A DNA stretch of 64,000 nucleotides from positions 62,001 to 126,000 of the forward strand of contig NZ_RXHQ01000004.1 of NCBI RefSeq assembly GCF_004138105.1, read 5' to 3'. Position 1 is the first letter of the stretch; every line of letters starts with the position of its first letter. Source of the stretch: Xylanivirga thermophila (GTDB lineage: Bacteria; Bacillota; Clostridia; Caldicoprobacterales; Xylanivirgaceae). A model generated the notes under the pieces. That model was not told the DNA's origin. It saw only the letters and a program-made list of their open reading frames with translations, and did not search any database. The position numbers were made by a program, and so were the translations under genes. This document shows positions 36,267-45,500 of this stretch, in pieces.

Positions 36267-37421
36267 CTATTTTATATCATTCATTGCCTTTTGTGCTGCT
36301 GATAAAGCTGAACCCGGTTCAACCTCATATCCAACTTCCAGCAAAGCCATCTCCAATGCAGAAAGGGTTTTTAGTACATCAAACTCATCTACATAGCCCA
36401 TATGACCTATGCGCATTATCTTGCCTTTTAGATGCTGTTGACCCCCGGCCACCATAATATCGTATTTAATATTTAAAATCTTTCTTACCTTCTCTATATC
36501 TATACCTTCTGGTGCTTTTATAGAGGTAATAAGGTCAGACATGTATTTCTCATCGGCAAAAAACTCAAGTCCTAATGCCTCTACACCTGCTCTACAAATA
36601 TTCGCAAGCCTTTTATGTCTTTTAAATGTATTTTCCAATCCTTCGTCCAATATCATATTGAGCGACTCAGTAGCTGCTATTATAAGGGCTACTGCCGGTG
36701 TATATGGAGTAGTGTTTTTATCAAGGGATTTTCTATATGCTAAAAAATCAAAATAAAATTTAGGCATCTTAGACTTTTCTATTGCCGCCCACGCTTTATC
36801 GCTAACGCTTACAAATGCCAATCCAGGCGGGAGCATAAGTGCCTTCTGCGAGCCGGCTATTAATATATCGATTCCCCATTCATCAGTCTTTATCTCCAAA
36901 CCACCTAAAGAGCTTATGGCATCTACTACAAATATACAATCTCTATTTTTTAATATCTCTCCGATGCCCTGTATATCATTTGCTACACCAGTTGATGTTT
37001 CATTATGGGTAGCCAACACACCTTTTATATCCTTACCCTTTTCACTATTCAATATCTTTTCTATTTCCTTTGCATCTACACCATTACCCCATGAAATATC
37101 CATAGTAATAACATTTAATCCATAAGCCTTTGCTATCTTTACAAATCGATCACCAAATACCCCTGTATTAGCCACCAACACCTTGTCGCCAGGTGAAAAT
37201 GCATTTATAATAGCAGCCTCCATACCACCTGTTCCAGATGATGCAAGGGTAAGCACATAATTGGATGTTTGAAATACCTTCTTTAATCCGTCGTTCATTT
37301 GAGAAAAGAAATACTCAAACTCTTTGGTTCTATGGTGAATAATTGGCCTTTCCATGGCTTCTCTCACCGCATAAGGTACATTTGTGGGACCAGGTGTCAT
37401 AAGCAACTTATCCCTTTTCAT
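36267..37421 (-). CDS. class V aminotransferase, probable phosphoserine/alanine-glyoxylate type
   Basis: A 384-residue class V PLP enzyme with the start LLMTPGPTNVPYAVREAM, SSGTGGMEAA for phosphate binding, FVVDAISSLGG, and the PLP lysine Lys193 in AGSQKALMLPPG. It matches the SgaA/alanine-glyoxylate aminotransferase family more than canonical E. coli SerC. The location between a serine T-box and serA suggests it converts 3-phosphohydroxypyruvate to phosphoserine, as shown for related broad-specificity enzymes in some archaea. Serine-glyoxylate or serine-pyruvate transamination is the alternative. No serB is in the window. Confidence 0.85.
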   Translation of the reverse strand: MKRDKLLMTPGPTNVPYAVREAMERPIIHHRTKEFEYFFSQMNDGLKKVFQTSNYVLTLASSGTGGMEAAIINAFSPGDKVLVANTGVFGDRFVKIAKAYGLNVITMDISWGNGVDAKEIEKILNSEKGKDIKGVLATHNETSTGVANDIQGIGEILKNRDCIFVVDAISSLGGLEIKTDEWGIDILIAGSQKALMLPPGLAFVSVSDKAWAAIEKSKMPKFYFDFLAYRKSLDKNTTPYTPAVALIIAATESLNMILDEGLENTFKRHKRLANICRAGVEALGLEFFADEKYMSDLITSIKAPEGIDIEKVRKILNIKYDIMVAGGQQHLKGKIMRIGHMGYVDEFDVLKTLSALEMALLEVGYEVEPGSALSAAQKAMNDIK

Positions 37422-37456
37422 ATCAATTCCTCCTCATTTTAAATATTAATTTTGAA

Positions 37457-37710
37457 TATAAAAATCCCGTCCTTTTTCAAGGACGGGATTATAATCGCGT
37501 GGTGCCACCTTGTTTTGTCTGTCCATCAAATATCAATGAAGAACAGACCTCAAAAGATATAACGGTCTTACCCGATCATGGTTATTTCCCATGCGGTTCC
37601 AAGGTGGATTCAATAAATACTTTAGCAGTTTCCACTCACCACTGCCTCTCTTATAAAAGCATTTATCTACTATTCCTTATCATTACCAGTTTTAACTTAA
37701 TATTTATTTA
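37457..37710 (-). ncRNA. T-box riboswitch, serine-specific (specifier UCC)
   Basis: About 250 nt of leader with the T-box order. Stem I contains AGAGAGGCAGTGGTGAG-type bases. The specifier context GAA-UCC-ACC is at 37611-37603, with Ser codon UCC at 37608-37606. The antiterminator core is AAGGTGGCACCACGCG (37511-37496). An intrinsic terminator with a strong AATCCCGTCC/GGACGGGATT stem and T-run follows (37463-37490). Uncharged tRNA-Ser should stabilise the antiterminator and turn on the aminotransferase-serA operon. Confidence 0.9.
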
Positions 37711-37716
37711 TAAATA

Positions 37717-37745
37717 ATTGTATATTATGCAAATACTTTTGTCAA
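37717..37745 (-). promoter_or_regulatory. sigma-A promoter of the serine T-box operon
   Basis: TTGACA at 37745-37740 and TACAAT at 37722-37717 with a 17-base spacer. Predicted start near 37710 places the T-box stem I about 20 bases into the transcript. Confidence 0.85.
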
Positions 37746-37762
37746 TACCTTTATGTCCTTTT

Positions 37763-37790
37763 TTGCAAGTTCCTTTTATTGAACTTGCAA
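37763..37790. repeat. inverted repeat between rarA and the serine operon promoter
   Basis: A perfect 10-bp inverted repeat (TTGCAAGTTC/GAACTTGCAA) with an 8-base spacer, lying 18 bases upstream of the T-box promoter -35 box and downstream of the rarA stop. The 11-mer TTTTATTGAAC occurs inside it and again at 37795-37805. No T-run follows on the minus strand, so it is a poor rarA terminator. Confidence 0.6.
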
Positions 37791-37813
37791 CACGTTTTAT
37801 TGAACAAATATGT

Positions 37814-39109
37814 TCAGGCTTTATCTCCTAAAATTTCGTCTAATCTTTTCTTTATATTTGCTTCAATGCCAGAATTTTTGGGATAATAATATCTTGCTCC
37901 TTCAAGCTCATCTGGCATATATTGCTGTACTGCCCTGCCAGAAGGATAATCATGAGAATATTTATAACCTATTCCATGCCCCATCTCTGCTGCGCCCTTA
38001 TAATGTGCATCCCTAAGATTCGTTGGAACTTGACCAATTTTCTTCGTTCGTACATCTTTTAATGCCTTTTCTATACCCATATATGCAGAATTTGATTTTG
38101 GTGAGCATGCCACCATAAGTGCTGCTTCTGCTAAGATTATGCGACTCTCAGGCCATCCTATAATATGCACCGCCTGTGCAGCTGCTACAGCTACCTGCAA
38201 GGCTGCAGGATTTGCAAGACCCACATCCTCAGCTGCCGCTATTATAATACGCCTGGCTATAAACTCCGGACTTTCACCACTCTCTATAAGTCGTGCTAAC
38301 CAATGGAGCACTGCATCAGGCTCCATATAGTTGCGCATACTTTTTATAAAAGCACTTGCAACATCGTAATGGTTATCTCCATCCTTATCATATTTCAAGG
38401 CCTTTTGTTGAATACATTCTTGAGCAACATCCAAATCTATTGTAATATTACCTTCATGATCCTTGTCCGTAGTTAATACAGCTATCTCTATAGCATTTAA
38501 GGCTATTCTAGCATCCCCATCGCTCATCATTACAATATGATTGATTGCATCTTCAGAGATATTCACGCTGTAGTTTCCTAGGCCTTTTTCTCTATCCTTT
38601 AAAGCTCTACATATGAGTTCCTTTATGTCTCCATCATCCAAAGGTTCAAATTTGAACAAAGTTGTCCTAGATAACAAAGCCTTATTTACTTCAAAATAGG
38701 GGTTCTCTGTAGTTGCACCAATGAGTATAATATCTCCATTCTCCACATAGGGCAACAGTACATCCTGCTGAGACTTATTCAATCTATGAATTTCATCAAA
38801 AAATAGTATAGTTTTACCTTTGGGATTTAAAAAGTAATTCTGAGACTCTGCTGTAACTTCCCTTATATCCTTTACTCCCGCCGTTACCGCATTTAACTGT
38901 TTGAATGGATATTTTGTTTCGTTTGCTATAATCTTTGCCAGGGTAGTCTTGCCAGTTCCTGGTGGGCCATAAAATATCATTGAGGATAGTCTATCGGCCT
39001 TTATAGCCCTATATAAAAGTTTACCCTTTCCTACTATATCCTTTTGACCAACAAATTGTTCCAACGTGGTAGCTCGCATTCGAGCAGCAAGGGGGATATT
39101 TTGACTCAT
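37814..39109 (-). CDS. rarA: replication-associated recombination AAA+ ATPase RarA (MgsA)
   Basis: A 431-residue AAA+ protein with Walker A GPPGTGKT (48-55), Walker [18 protein letters not shown], sensor 1 [19 protein letters not shown], and a C-terminal tetramerisation domain with [24 protein letters not shown] and [18 protein letters not shown]. RarA acts at stalled replication forks and interacts with SSB. The start overlaps the glyA end by four bases (ATGA), so the two are co-translated. Confidence 0.95.
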   Translation of the reverse strand: MSQNIPLAARMRATTLEQFVGQKDIVGKGKLLYRAIKADRLSSMIFYGPPGTGKTTLAKIIANETKYPFKQLNAVTAGVKDIREVTAESQNYFLNPKGKTILFFDEIHRLNKSQQDVLLPYVENGDIILIGATTENPYFEVNKALLSRTTLFKFEPLDDGDIKELICRALKDREKGLGNYSVNISEDAINHIVMMSDGDARIALNAIEIAVLTTDKDHEGNITIDLDVAQECIQQKALKYDKDGDNHYDVASAFIKSMRNYMEPDAVLHWLARLIESGESPEFIARRIIIAAAEDVGLANPAALQVAVAAAQAVHIIGWPESRIILAEAALMVACSPKSNSAYMGIEKALKDVRTKKIGQVPTNLRDAHYKGAAEMGHGIGYKYSHDYPSGRAVQQYMPDELEGARYYYPKNSGIEANIKKRLDEILGDKA

Positions 39110-40359
39110 TTTATCACTGTCCCATCATATAGTGGATATTTTAAGCATAGATTATTTACTATATTGAGTATTTCCTGCCTATTACCTTCTATATCAGAGA
39201 TAGAAAGGGCTATGGCTCTGGCGATATCTATCATATCATTTTCTTGCATCCCTCTAGTTGTTACAGCAGGTGTACCTAAGCGTATACCACTAGTTACGAA
39301 TGGACTCTGGGGATCAAATGGTATAGTGTTTTTATTGGCTGTTATTCTAACAGAATCTAAATTCTTTTCAGCATCTTTCCCCGTTATATCTTTATTCCGC
39401 AAATCTACCAACATGAGATGATTATCCGTACCACCAGATACTAGATCAAAACCTTCATCTATTAAAGCTTTAGATAGCGCTCCTGCATTTTTTATAATTT
39501 GATTTTGGTATTGCTTAAATTGTTCTGTTAATGCTTCCTTGAAACAAACAGCCTTGGCAGCAATTATATGCATAAGAGGACCACCTTGTGTACCTGGAAA
39601 TATAGCCTTATCTATTGCCTTTGCATATTTTCCCTTGCACAATATCATACCGCCCCTAGGACCCCTTAAAGTTTTATGAGTAGTTGTAGTAACAAAATCT
39701 GCATAGGGTACTGGATTAGGATGAAGACCAGCTGCTACCAACCCTGCTATATGTGCCATATCCACCATTAAATATGCTCCTACTTCATCTGCTATTTCCC
39801 TGAATTTTTTGAAATCTATGATCCTTGGATAAGCACTAGCACCTGCTACTATCATACGCGGTTTGTGCAATAATGCCAGCTTTTCAACTTCATCATAGTC
39901 TATGAGATTTGTTTTTTCATCTACCCCATATGGCACTATTTTAAAATATTTTCCTGATATATTCACAGGACTACCATGAGTAAGGTGTCCTCCATGGGAT
40001 AAGTTCATACCCATTATTGTATCACCCGGATTTAGCATAGCAAAATAAACTGCCGTATTGGCTTGTGCCCCTGAATGTGGTTGTACATTTGCATGTTCAG
40101 CACCAAATAGCTGTTTGGCTCGTTCTATAGCAAGACTCTCCACTATGTCAACATACTCACAGCCACCATAATATCTCCTACCTGGATATCCTTCTGCATA
40201 CTTATTAGTAAGATGCGTACCCATAGCAGCCATAACAGGGAGGCTCACGAAGTTTTCTGATGCAATGAGTTCTATATGGTTTTGCTGCCTTAAAAGCTCC
40301 TGTTCCATGGCATGCGCTAGCTCTGGATCTGCAGTATATATTTCTTTCAAATCTATCAT
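39106..40359 (-). CDS. glyA: serine hydroxymethyltransferase
   Basis: A 417-residue SHMT with [36 protein letters not shown], and the PLP-lysine motif [15 protein letters not shown]. It interconverts serine and glycine with tetrahydrofolate, linking the adjacent serine operon to one-carbon metabolism. An AAGGAGATCAGCT site precedes the ATG. Length is normal. Confidence 0.98.
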   Translation of the reverse strand: MIDLKEIYTADPELAHAMEQELLRQQNHIELIASENFVSLPVMAAMGTHLTNKYAEGYPGRRYYGGCEYVDIVESLAIERAKQLFGAEHANVQPHSGAQANTAVYFAMLNPGDTIMGMNLSHGGHLTHGSPVNISGKYFKIVPYGVDEKTNLIDYDEVEKLALLHKPRMIVAGASAYPRIIDFKKFREIADEVGAYLMVDMAHIAGLVAAGLHPNPVPYADFVTTTTHKTLRGPRGGMILCKGKYAKAIDKAIFPGTQGGPLMHIIAAKAVCFKEALTEQFKQYQNQIIKNAGALSKALIDEGFDLVSGGTDNHLMLVDLRNKDITGKDAEKNLDSVRITANKNTIPFDPQSPFVTSGIRLGTPAVTTRGMQENDMIDIARAIALSISDIEGNRQEILNIVNNLCLKYPLYDGTVIK

Positions 40360-40414
40360 AGCTGATCTCCTTCCGTATATTTTTCTAGCATTTTTGGTTA
40401 TTGTTCGTATTTTT

Positions 40415-40443
40415 ATTATACTGGCAATACTTTTCTTTTACAA
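40415..40443 (-). promoter_or_regulatory. sigma-A promoter of glyA-rarA
   Basis: TTGTAA at 40443-40438 and TATAAT at 40420-40415 with a 17-base spacer. Predicted start near 40408 leaves a short leader of about 50 nt before the glyA ATG. Confidence 0.75.
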
Positions 40444-40464
40444 GCTTTTTTTGTAGAATCATGC

Positions 40465-40498
40465 AAAAGGGACCAGAATTTGATTCTGATCCCTTTTT
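40465..40498 (-). terminator. terminator of the thioredoxin gene (bidirectional shape)
   Basis: Stem AAAAGGGA-CAGAAT/ATTCTG-TCCCTTTT with a TTG-type loop, 13 bases after the trxA stop. Both arms carry A/T runs, so it could act on either strand; only minus-strand genes are present. Confidence 0.8.
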
Positions 40499-40510
40499 GA
40501 TGTATATTTC

Positions 40511-40840
40511 TTACAATACCTTCTCTATCATTTCCTCCAAATCTGCTTTAGGTCTTGCACCTATTAGCTGACCAGCAATTTTTCCGTCTTTAAATATAAA
40601 CAGAGTAGGTATGCTCATCACTCTATATTGAGCAGCTAGTTCGTTCTGTTCATCTACATTGACCTTGCCTACTTTGATCTTACCATCATATTCCTCTGCA
40701 AGCTGTTCCACGATAGGCCCGATCATCCTACAGGGCCCACACCAGGCAGCCCAGAAATCGACCAATACCGGAATATCGGATTTGAGTACCTCATCATCAA
40801 AATTATTTTGAGTAAGAGTAAGCAATTTATCACTTGCCAT
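40511..40840 (-). CDS. trxA: thioredoxin
   Basis: A 109-residue thioredoxin with the WCGPC active site (Cys34, Cys37), the buried Asp in VLVDFWAAW, and the cis-proline in VMSIPTLFIF. It reduces protein disulfides using thioredoxin reductase, which is not in this window. The start overlaps the end of an rseC-like gene by 11 bases, suggesting the two act together in redox control. Confidence 0.97.
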   Translation of the reverse strand: MASDKLLTLTQNNFDDEVLKSDIPVLVDFWAAWCGPCRMIGPIVEQLAEEYDGKIKVGKVNVDEQNELAAQYRVMSIPTLFIFKDGKIAGQLIGARPKADLEEMIEKVL

Positions 40841-41282
40841 TTTTTCTATCTCCCTTCTTTTTGCTACTAACTATTCCCACCATTTGGGGTAAAAATTTAT
40901 TTGTTTTTCTAAACACAGGATCCATCATCTTTATAACCAGATATGTTACTGCTGTTAATATTATACCCAAGATAGCTCCTGTAAGTTCTCCATTTATCCC
41001 CAAATTATTACCTATGGCATATCCTGAAAAGACACCTATAAGTAAGGCAACTAACGGAATAAGATACAAAATGGCTGAAGCCTTTAAAAACTGCTGAGCC
41101 GGCAATTCTATTTCTACCATATCACCTACGGTACCCTTTAAATCATTTTGTATTTTTAATCTAGTTTCTTTATCGGTTGTGCCCATCTCACAGGCACCAC
41201 ACTTACTACAAGCTTCTGACCGCTTTACACTAACAATGGCATATGATCCTTCTATGTCTACAATCCTGCCCAGTTCTTTCAC
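40830..41282 (-). CDS. RseC/SoxR-reducing-system family membrane protein
   Basis: A 150-residue RseC/MucC-like protein. The N-terminal cytosolic part holds a cysteine cluster, CSKCGAC (Cys25, Cys28, Cys31), that could bind a metal or cluster. Two membrane helices follow (about 70-90 and 97-117). In gamma-proteobacteria RseC family members work with sigma-E regulation or the Rsx/Rnf electron-transfer system that reduces SoxR. In Clostridia family members occur without those systems and their role is unclear. Overlap with trxA points to thiol or electron-transfer chemistry. Confidence 0.85.
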   Translation of the reverse strand: MKELGRIVDIEGSYAIVSVKRSEACSKCGACEMGTTDKETRLKIQNDLKGTVGDMVEIELPAQQFLKASAILYLIPLVALLIGVFSGYAIGNNLGINGELTGAILGIILTAVTYLVIKMMDPVFRKTNKFLPQMVGIVSSKKKGDRKNGK

Positions 41283-41309
41283 TATGCCCAGTCCTCCTTG
41301 GTATCATAT

Positions 41310-42026
41310 CTATAGACTTTGCCAATCTATCAAATCCTTTACCACTTCACCGGCAATTATAAGTCCCACGACTGATGGTATAAATGATATACTGCCAGGA
41401 CTTATTTTTCCTCCTTCACTCCGAATAATCCTATTAGGCTTTATTGGAGTTTCAGTAGAATATACCACCTTAAGAGAATCAACTTTTCGCTTTTTTAATT
41501 CTTTTCTTAGAACCTTTGCTATTGGATCTGTCGAAGTTTTATATATATCGCTTACATTAAACTTTGTAGGATCCAACTTATTACCTGCTCCCATACTGGA
41601 TATTATGGGGAGCTGCAGCTGTTTACACGTTGTTATGAGGTCAATCTTTGAACTTATTGTATCTATAGCATCAACTACATAGTCATATGAGCACCACTCA
41701 AAAGAACATGAAGACGCTTTATCATAGAATATCTCATATGTTGTGACTTTAGCATCTGGATTTATATCCAATATCCTATCTTTCATCACTTTTACCTTTG
41801 GGTATCCTACAGTCTTAGTATTGGCATGTATTTGCCTATTTATATTAGTAATATCCACCTTATCAGCATCTACCAATACTAAATGTCCTATACCGCATCG
41901 TGCCAGTCCTTCTGCTACAAAGCTGCCTACTCCGCCTACACCAAATACAGCCACTTTACTACAGTTCAGCTTTTTCATAGCTGAGCTGCCCAACAATATC
42001 TCCGTTCTTGAAAATGCCTCATCCAT
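41310..42026 (-). CDS. tcdA: tRNA threonylcarbamoyladenosine dehydratase (TcdA/CsdL)
   Basis: A 238-residue E1-like (ThiF/MoeB fold) protein: SRTEILLGSSAMKKLN start, the ATP-binding GVGGVGSFVAEGLARCGIG, VDADKVDITNINRQ, VDAIDTISSKIDLI and C-terminal SISFIPSVVGLIIAGEVVKDL. It makes the cyclic ct6A form at position 37 of ANN-decoding tRNAs. It has its own promoter, while lying downstream of hisS-aspS. Confidence 0.92.
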   Translation of the reverse strand: MDEAFSRTEILLGSSAMKKLNCSKVAVFGVGGVGSFVAEGLARCGIGHLVLVDADKVDITNINRQIHANTKTVGYPKVKVMKDRILDINPDAKVTTYEIFYDKASSCSFEWCSYDYVVDAIDTISSKIDLITTCKQLQLPIISSMGAGNKLDPTKFNVSDIYKTSTDPIAKVLRKELKKRKVDSLKVVYSTETPIKPNRIIRSEGGKISPGSISFIPSVVGLIIAGEVVKDLIDWQSL

Positions 42027-42052
42027 TTTAAATCACCATTTCATCCCGTACT

Positions 42053-42082
42053 ATTATATTTAACCACTTTATTGTTAGTCAA
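42053..42082 (-). promoter_or_regulatory. sigma-A promoter of tcdA
   Basis: TTGACT at 42082-42077 and TATAAT at 42058-42053 with an 18-base spacer. Predicted start near 42046, only about 20 bases before the tcdA ATG. Confidence 0.75.
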
Positions 42083-42109
42083 ACACAAAGTATATTTTTT
42101 TCTAATAAA

Positions 42110-43891
42110 TTATATATCGGCTTTTATATTAAGCTCTTTAAGCTGCTTTTTGTCCACATCCGATGGTGCATCAGTCATAAGATCGGAAGCGTTTTGTACC
42201 TTCGGGAAAGCTATAACATCCCTTATGGAATCTTCTCCCGCCAAGAGCATTACAAATCTATCCAGACCATAAGCCATTCCACCATGGGGTGGTGTACCAT
42301 ATTTAAATGCTTCAAGCAGGAATCCAAATCTATCCCAAGCCTGTTCCTTTGTAAAGCCCAATGCTTCAAACATCTGTTCCTGTAGTTTTGTGCTATGGAT
42401 CCTTATACTGCCACCGCCTATTTCGTTACCATTTAACACGATATCATATGCCTTTGATCTAACCTTCTCGGGCGCAGTTAGTAAATACTCTATATCTTCA
42501 TCCATAGGAGATGTAAAAGGATGGTGTTTTGCCTCATAACGCTTTTCATCCTCATTATATTCAAATAGTGGAAATTCCGTTATCCAAAGTAAGTTGTATT
42601 TTGAATCATCCATAAGGTCCAAACGTCTTCCTAACTCCAGTCTAAGCTGTCCTAATGACTGGAATACTATCCCATCCTTATCTGCTACAAAAAGAAGCAA
42701 ATCTCCCACTTCCGCATCTAAATGCTTCATTATTCCTTGTAACTCTTCTTCACTCAAGAATTTAGTTATAGGTGATTTAAGACCATCCTCTGCCACATTT
42801 ATCCATGCAAGGCCCTTAGCCTTATATATTTTTACAAAATCTACTAGCGAATCTATTTCACGGCGGGCAAATTTAGCACCACATCCCTTTGCATTTATAG
42901 CTCTTACGCTACCTCCACCTTTTATAGCGTTGCTAAACACCTTAAATTGACAATTCTTTACAATAGGGCTTATATCCTTAATCTCTAATCCAAACCTTGT
43001 ATCCGGTTTATCGCTTCCATAACGCTCCATAGCCTCTTTGTATGTCATTCTAGGAATAGGCAGAGTTATATCTATTCCCAATGCATTCTTAAATATTTTA
43101 GCTATTAATTTTTCATTTATGCCTATAACATCATCAACGTCTACAAAGGACATCTCTATATCTATCTGGGTAAATTCAGGCTGTCTATCTGCCCTAAGAT
43201 CCTCATCCCTAAAACAGCGTGCAATTTGATAATATCTGTCATATCCTGATAGCATCAAAATTTGCTTAAACAACTGTGGTGACTGGGGGAGAGCATAAAA
43301 CTGCCCTGGATGCACTCTACTAGGCACCAAATAGTCACGTGCACCTTCAGGAGTACTCTTTGTTAGCATGGGTGTTTCAATTTCAATAAAACCTGCCTCA
43401 TCCAAATACTCCCTAGCCCATTTGCACACATTATGTCTGAGCATAAGATTTCTTTGCATCCTAGGTCTCCTAAGATCTAGATATCTATGTTTTAACCTTA
43501 CAGCCTCAGATACGTTTATATCATCTTCGATGCTAAACGGTGGAGTAGCGGCTGTAGACAATATTTTGAGTGTTTTAGCTGTAATTTCAATATAGCCAGT
43601 ATCTATCTTTGGATTTATGGTATCTTCGGATCTCCTCACCACATCTCCCACCACTGCAATAACATATTCACTGCGTAAAGTTTCTGCCTTTTTAAAATCA
43701 TCTGAACATTTTTCTGCATCAAATACTACTTGGATAATGCCTGTTCGATCTCTAAGGTCTATAAATATAAGTCCTCCTAAATCTCTTCTACGCTGTACCC
43801 AGCCCATTAAAACTACATTTTCACCTGCATTTTTTTCCCTAAGATCCCCACACATATGGGTTCGTTTAAGTCCTCCTAATAGTTCCTCCAT
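42110..43891 (-). CDS. aspS: aspartyl-tRNA synthetase (bacterial type)
   Basis: A 593-residue class II synthetase of the bacterial type. An N-terminal OB anticodon-binding fold includes [23 protein letters not shown]. The catalytic core has [41 protein letters not shown] (motif 2), interrupted by a GAD insert domain. Motif 3 is [17 protein letters not shown]. The start is six bases past hisS. Whether it charges only tRNA-Asp or also tRNA-Asn cannot be decided here. Confidence 0.97.
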   Translation of the reverse strand: MEELLGGLKRTHMCGDLREKNAGENVVLMGWVQRRRDLGGLIFIDLRDRTGIIQVVFDAEKCSDDFKKAETLRSEYVIAVVGDVVRRSEDTINPKIDTGYIEITAKTLKILSTAATPPFSIEDDINVSEAVRLKHRYLDLRRPRMQRNLMLRHNVCKWAREYLDEAGFIEIETPMLTKSTPEGARDYLVPSRVHPGQFYALPQSPQLFKQILMLSGYDRYYQIARCFRDEDLRADRQPEFTQIDIEMSFVDVDDVIGINEKLIAKIFKNALGIDITLPIPRMTYKEAMERYGSDKPDTRFGLEIKDISPIVKNCQFKVFSNAIKGGGSVRAINAKGCGAKFARREIDSLVDFVKIYKAKGLAWINVAEDGLKSPITKFLSEEELQGIMKHLDAEVGDLLLFVADKDGIVFQSLGQLRLELGRRLDLMDDSKYNLLWITEFPLFEYNEDEKRYEAKHHPFTSPMDEDIEYLLTAPEKVRSKAYDIVLNGNEIGGGSIRIHSTKLQEQMFEALGFTKEQAWDRFGFLLEAFKYGTPPHGGMAYGLDRFVMLLAGEDSIRDVIAFPKVQNASDLMTDAPSDVDKKQLKELNIKADI

Positions 43892-43897
43892 GAAAAC

Positions 43898-45169
43898 TCA
43901 TTCCCTTCCATCTAAATTTGACATTATATATTGATCAACTTTTTCTATAGGTATAAGCATCTCCTGCCCGCTGTCCATATGCCTTATAGTGATCTTATCC
44001 TGTTTTAATTCGTCTTCACCTAAAACACAGACCAATGGGGCATTTTGCTTGTCTGCATATTTAAACTGAGCCTTTACACTCCTGTTTGTATGATCCATAT
44101 CGGCTTTTACTCCCAACTTTCTAAGCCTGTCTACCAATTCAAATGCCTTCAATCTGGCATTAACACCCATTGTGACAAAAAAAGCATCATATCTGTTGCT
44201 ATCCTGAATCTGTATACCCTGATTCTCCATAACAAGCAAAAGCCTTTCAATTCCCATACCAAATCCTACACCTGGAGTACTAGGCCCACCACATTCTCCT
44301 ACTAATCCATCGTATCTGCCGCCACCACATACCGTACCTTGAGATCCTATGTTATTAGATATTATTTCAAATACAGTCTTCGTATAATAATCCAAGCCCC
44401 TAACTATCATTGGATTTACTTTAAAATCTAATTTCAAGGCCTTTAAATAGGATTTAAGCGCTTCAAAATGGGCTTTACAATCATCACATAGGTAGTCAAG
44501 CATTATGGGAGCACCACTTACTACCTTTTTACATCCCTCTTCCTTACAATCCAATATCCTAAGGGGGTTCTTAGAAAAACGCTCATTACATGTAGGACAT
44601 AGTTTATCTAAACTGCCACCTAGATATTCCTTAAGGGCTTTGTGATATACAGGCCTACAGTTAGGGCATCCTATGCTATTTATGTTTAATTCAAGATTTT
44701 TTATATCTAGCTCTCTAAAAAGTGTAATGGCCAGATTGATAATCTCTGCATCCATTGATGCATCATCTGCACCGAATACCTCCACTCCAAACTGATGATG
44801 TTCCCTAAGTCTTCCTGCCTGCGGCCTTTCGTATCTAAATACAGGGGTTAGATAGTACATTTTTATAGGTTGGGGCTTGCTGTACAATTTATTCTCTATG
44901 TATGCACGGGCAGCTCCCGCCGTACCTTCTGGCTTTAAAGTTATACTTCTCCCGCCCTTATCCTCGAAAGTATACATTTCCTTTTGTACGATATCAGTAG
45001 TTCCACCTACTCCTCGCTCAAAAAGTTCAGTATGTTCAAAAATCGGAGTTCTCACTTCCCTAAATCCAAACTGCGCAGTAATATATCTTATTTTATTCTC
45101 TATATACTGCCATTTATATGAATCATAGGGTAAAATATCCTTCGTACCTTTAGGTGCTTTCGTAAGCAC
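43898..45169 (-). CDS. hisS: histidyl-tRNA synthetase
   Basis: A 423-residue HisRS with APKGTKDILPYDSYKWQYIE, motif 2 MYYLTPVFRYERPQAGRLREHHQFGVEVFG, the His-specific VRGLDYYTKTVFE, GGRYDGLV and motif 3 GVGFGMGIERLLLV, then an anticodon-binding domain. A cysteine pair in the insert region (CPNCRP, CPTCNERF, CKEEGCKK) hints at a zinc-binding insertion. hisS-aspS is the usual Firmicutes operon and here lies behind a His-type T-box. Confidence 0.97.
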   Translation of the reverse strand: MLTKAPKGTKDILPYDSYKWQYIENKIRYITAQFGFREVRTPIFEHTELFERGVGGTTDIVQKEMYTFEDKGGRSITLKPEGTAGAARAYIENKLYSKPQPIKMYYLTPVFRYERPQAGRLREHHQFGVEVFGADDASMDAEIINLAITLFRELDIKNLELNINSIGCPNCRPVYHKALKEYLGGSLDKLCPTCNERFSKNPLRILDCKEEGCKKVVSGAPIMLDYLCDDCKAHFEALKSYLKALKLDFKVNPMIVRGLDYYTKTVFEIISNNIGSQGTVCGGGRYDGLVGECGGPSTPGVGFGMGIERLLLVMENQGIQIQDSNRYDAFFVTMGVNARLKAFELVDRLRKLGVKADMDHTNRSVKAQFKYADKQNAPLVCVLGEDELKQDKITIRHMDSGQEMLIPIEKVDQYIMSNLDGRE

Positions 45170-45206
45170 AGCTTCTCCTCCTTTATACTTATAATATTTT
45201 CATATT

Positions 45207-45465
45207 AAAAAAACCTCCCTATCCCATTACAATAAAAAGGGACGAGAGGTAATACCCGCGATGCCACCCTTGTTGGAGAAAAAATCCCCCACTCGGCTCA
45301 TTGTAACGCCAAAGGCGGACATGCCTACTATTAAAGTTCAGCACGTCAGCTCCGGAGTGTCCTTCCTTAAGAGCATGGGTAAGATATGCTTACAGCCATG
45401 GCATATCATCTCTGATACCTGCAATCTAAGTACTCTCTCCATCATAGCTTTTAAATCTATATTTT
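45207..45465 (-). ncRNA. T-box riboswitch of hisS-aspS, candidate specifier CAC (His)
   Basis: A leader of about 260 nt with the T-box core AAGGGTGGCATCGCGGG (45272-45254 region) followed by an intrinsic terminator (CCTCTCGTCCC/GGGATAGGGAGG, 45214-45249) and a seven-T run. Upstream, GGA-CAC-TCC around 45362-45354 gives a His CAC codon (45359-45357) in specifier position, though flanks differ from the usual GAA-NNN-ACC. Uncharged tRNA-His should raise hisS and aspS expression. Confidence 0.85.
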
Positions 45466-45471
45466 ATATTA

Positions 45472-45500
45472 ATAATAAACTGATTATACTAAAAAGTCAA
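45472..45500 (-). promoter_or_regulatory. sigma-A promoter of hisS-aspS, overlapping the end of hemZ
   Basis: TTGACT at 45500-45495 and TATTAT at 45477-45472 with a 17-base spacer. The -35 box lies within the last codons of hemZ. Predicted start is near 45465, directly upstream of T-box stem I. Confidence 0.8.

Noticed and set aside
37499-37717. Plus-strand open frame of 72 codons
   Set aside because: It lies entirely inside the serine T-box leader of the minus strand and has no ribosome binding site or family match.
42594-42950. Plus-strand open frame of 118 codons
   Set aside because: Antisense to aspS, with no independent signals.
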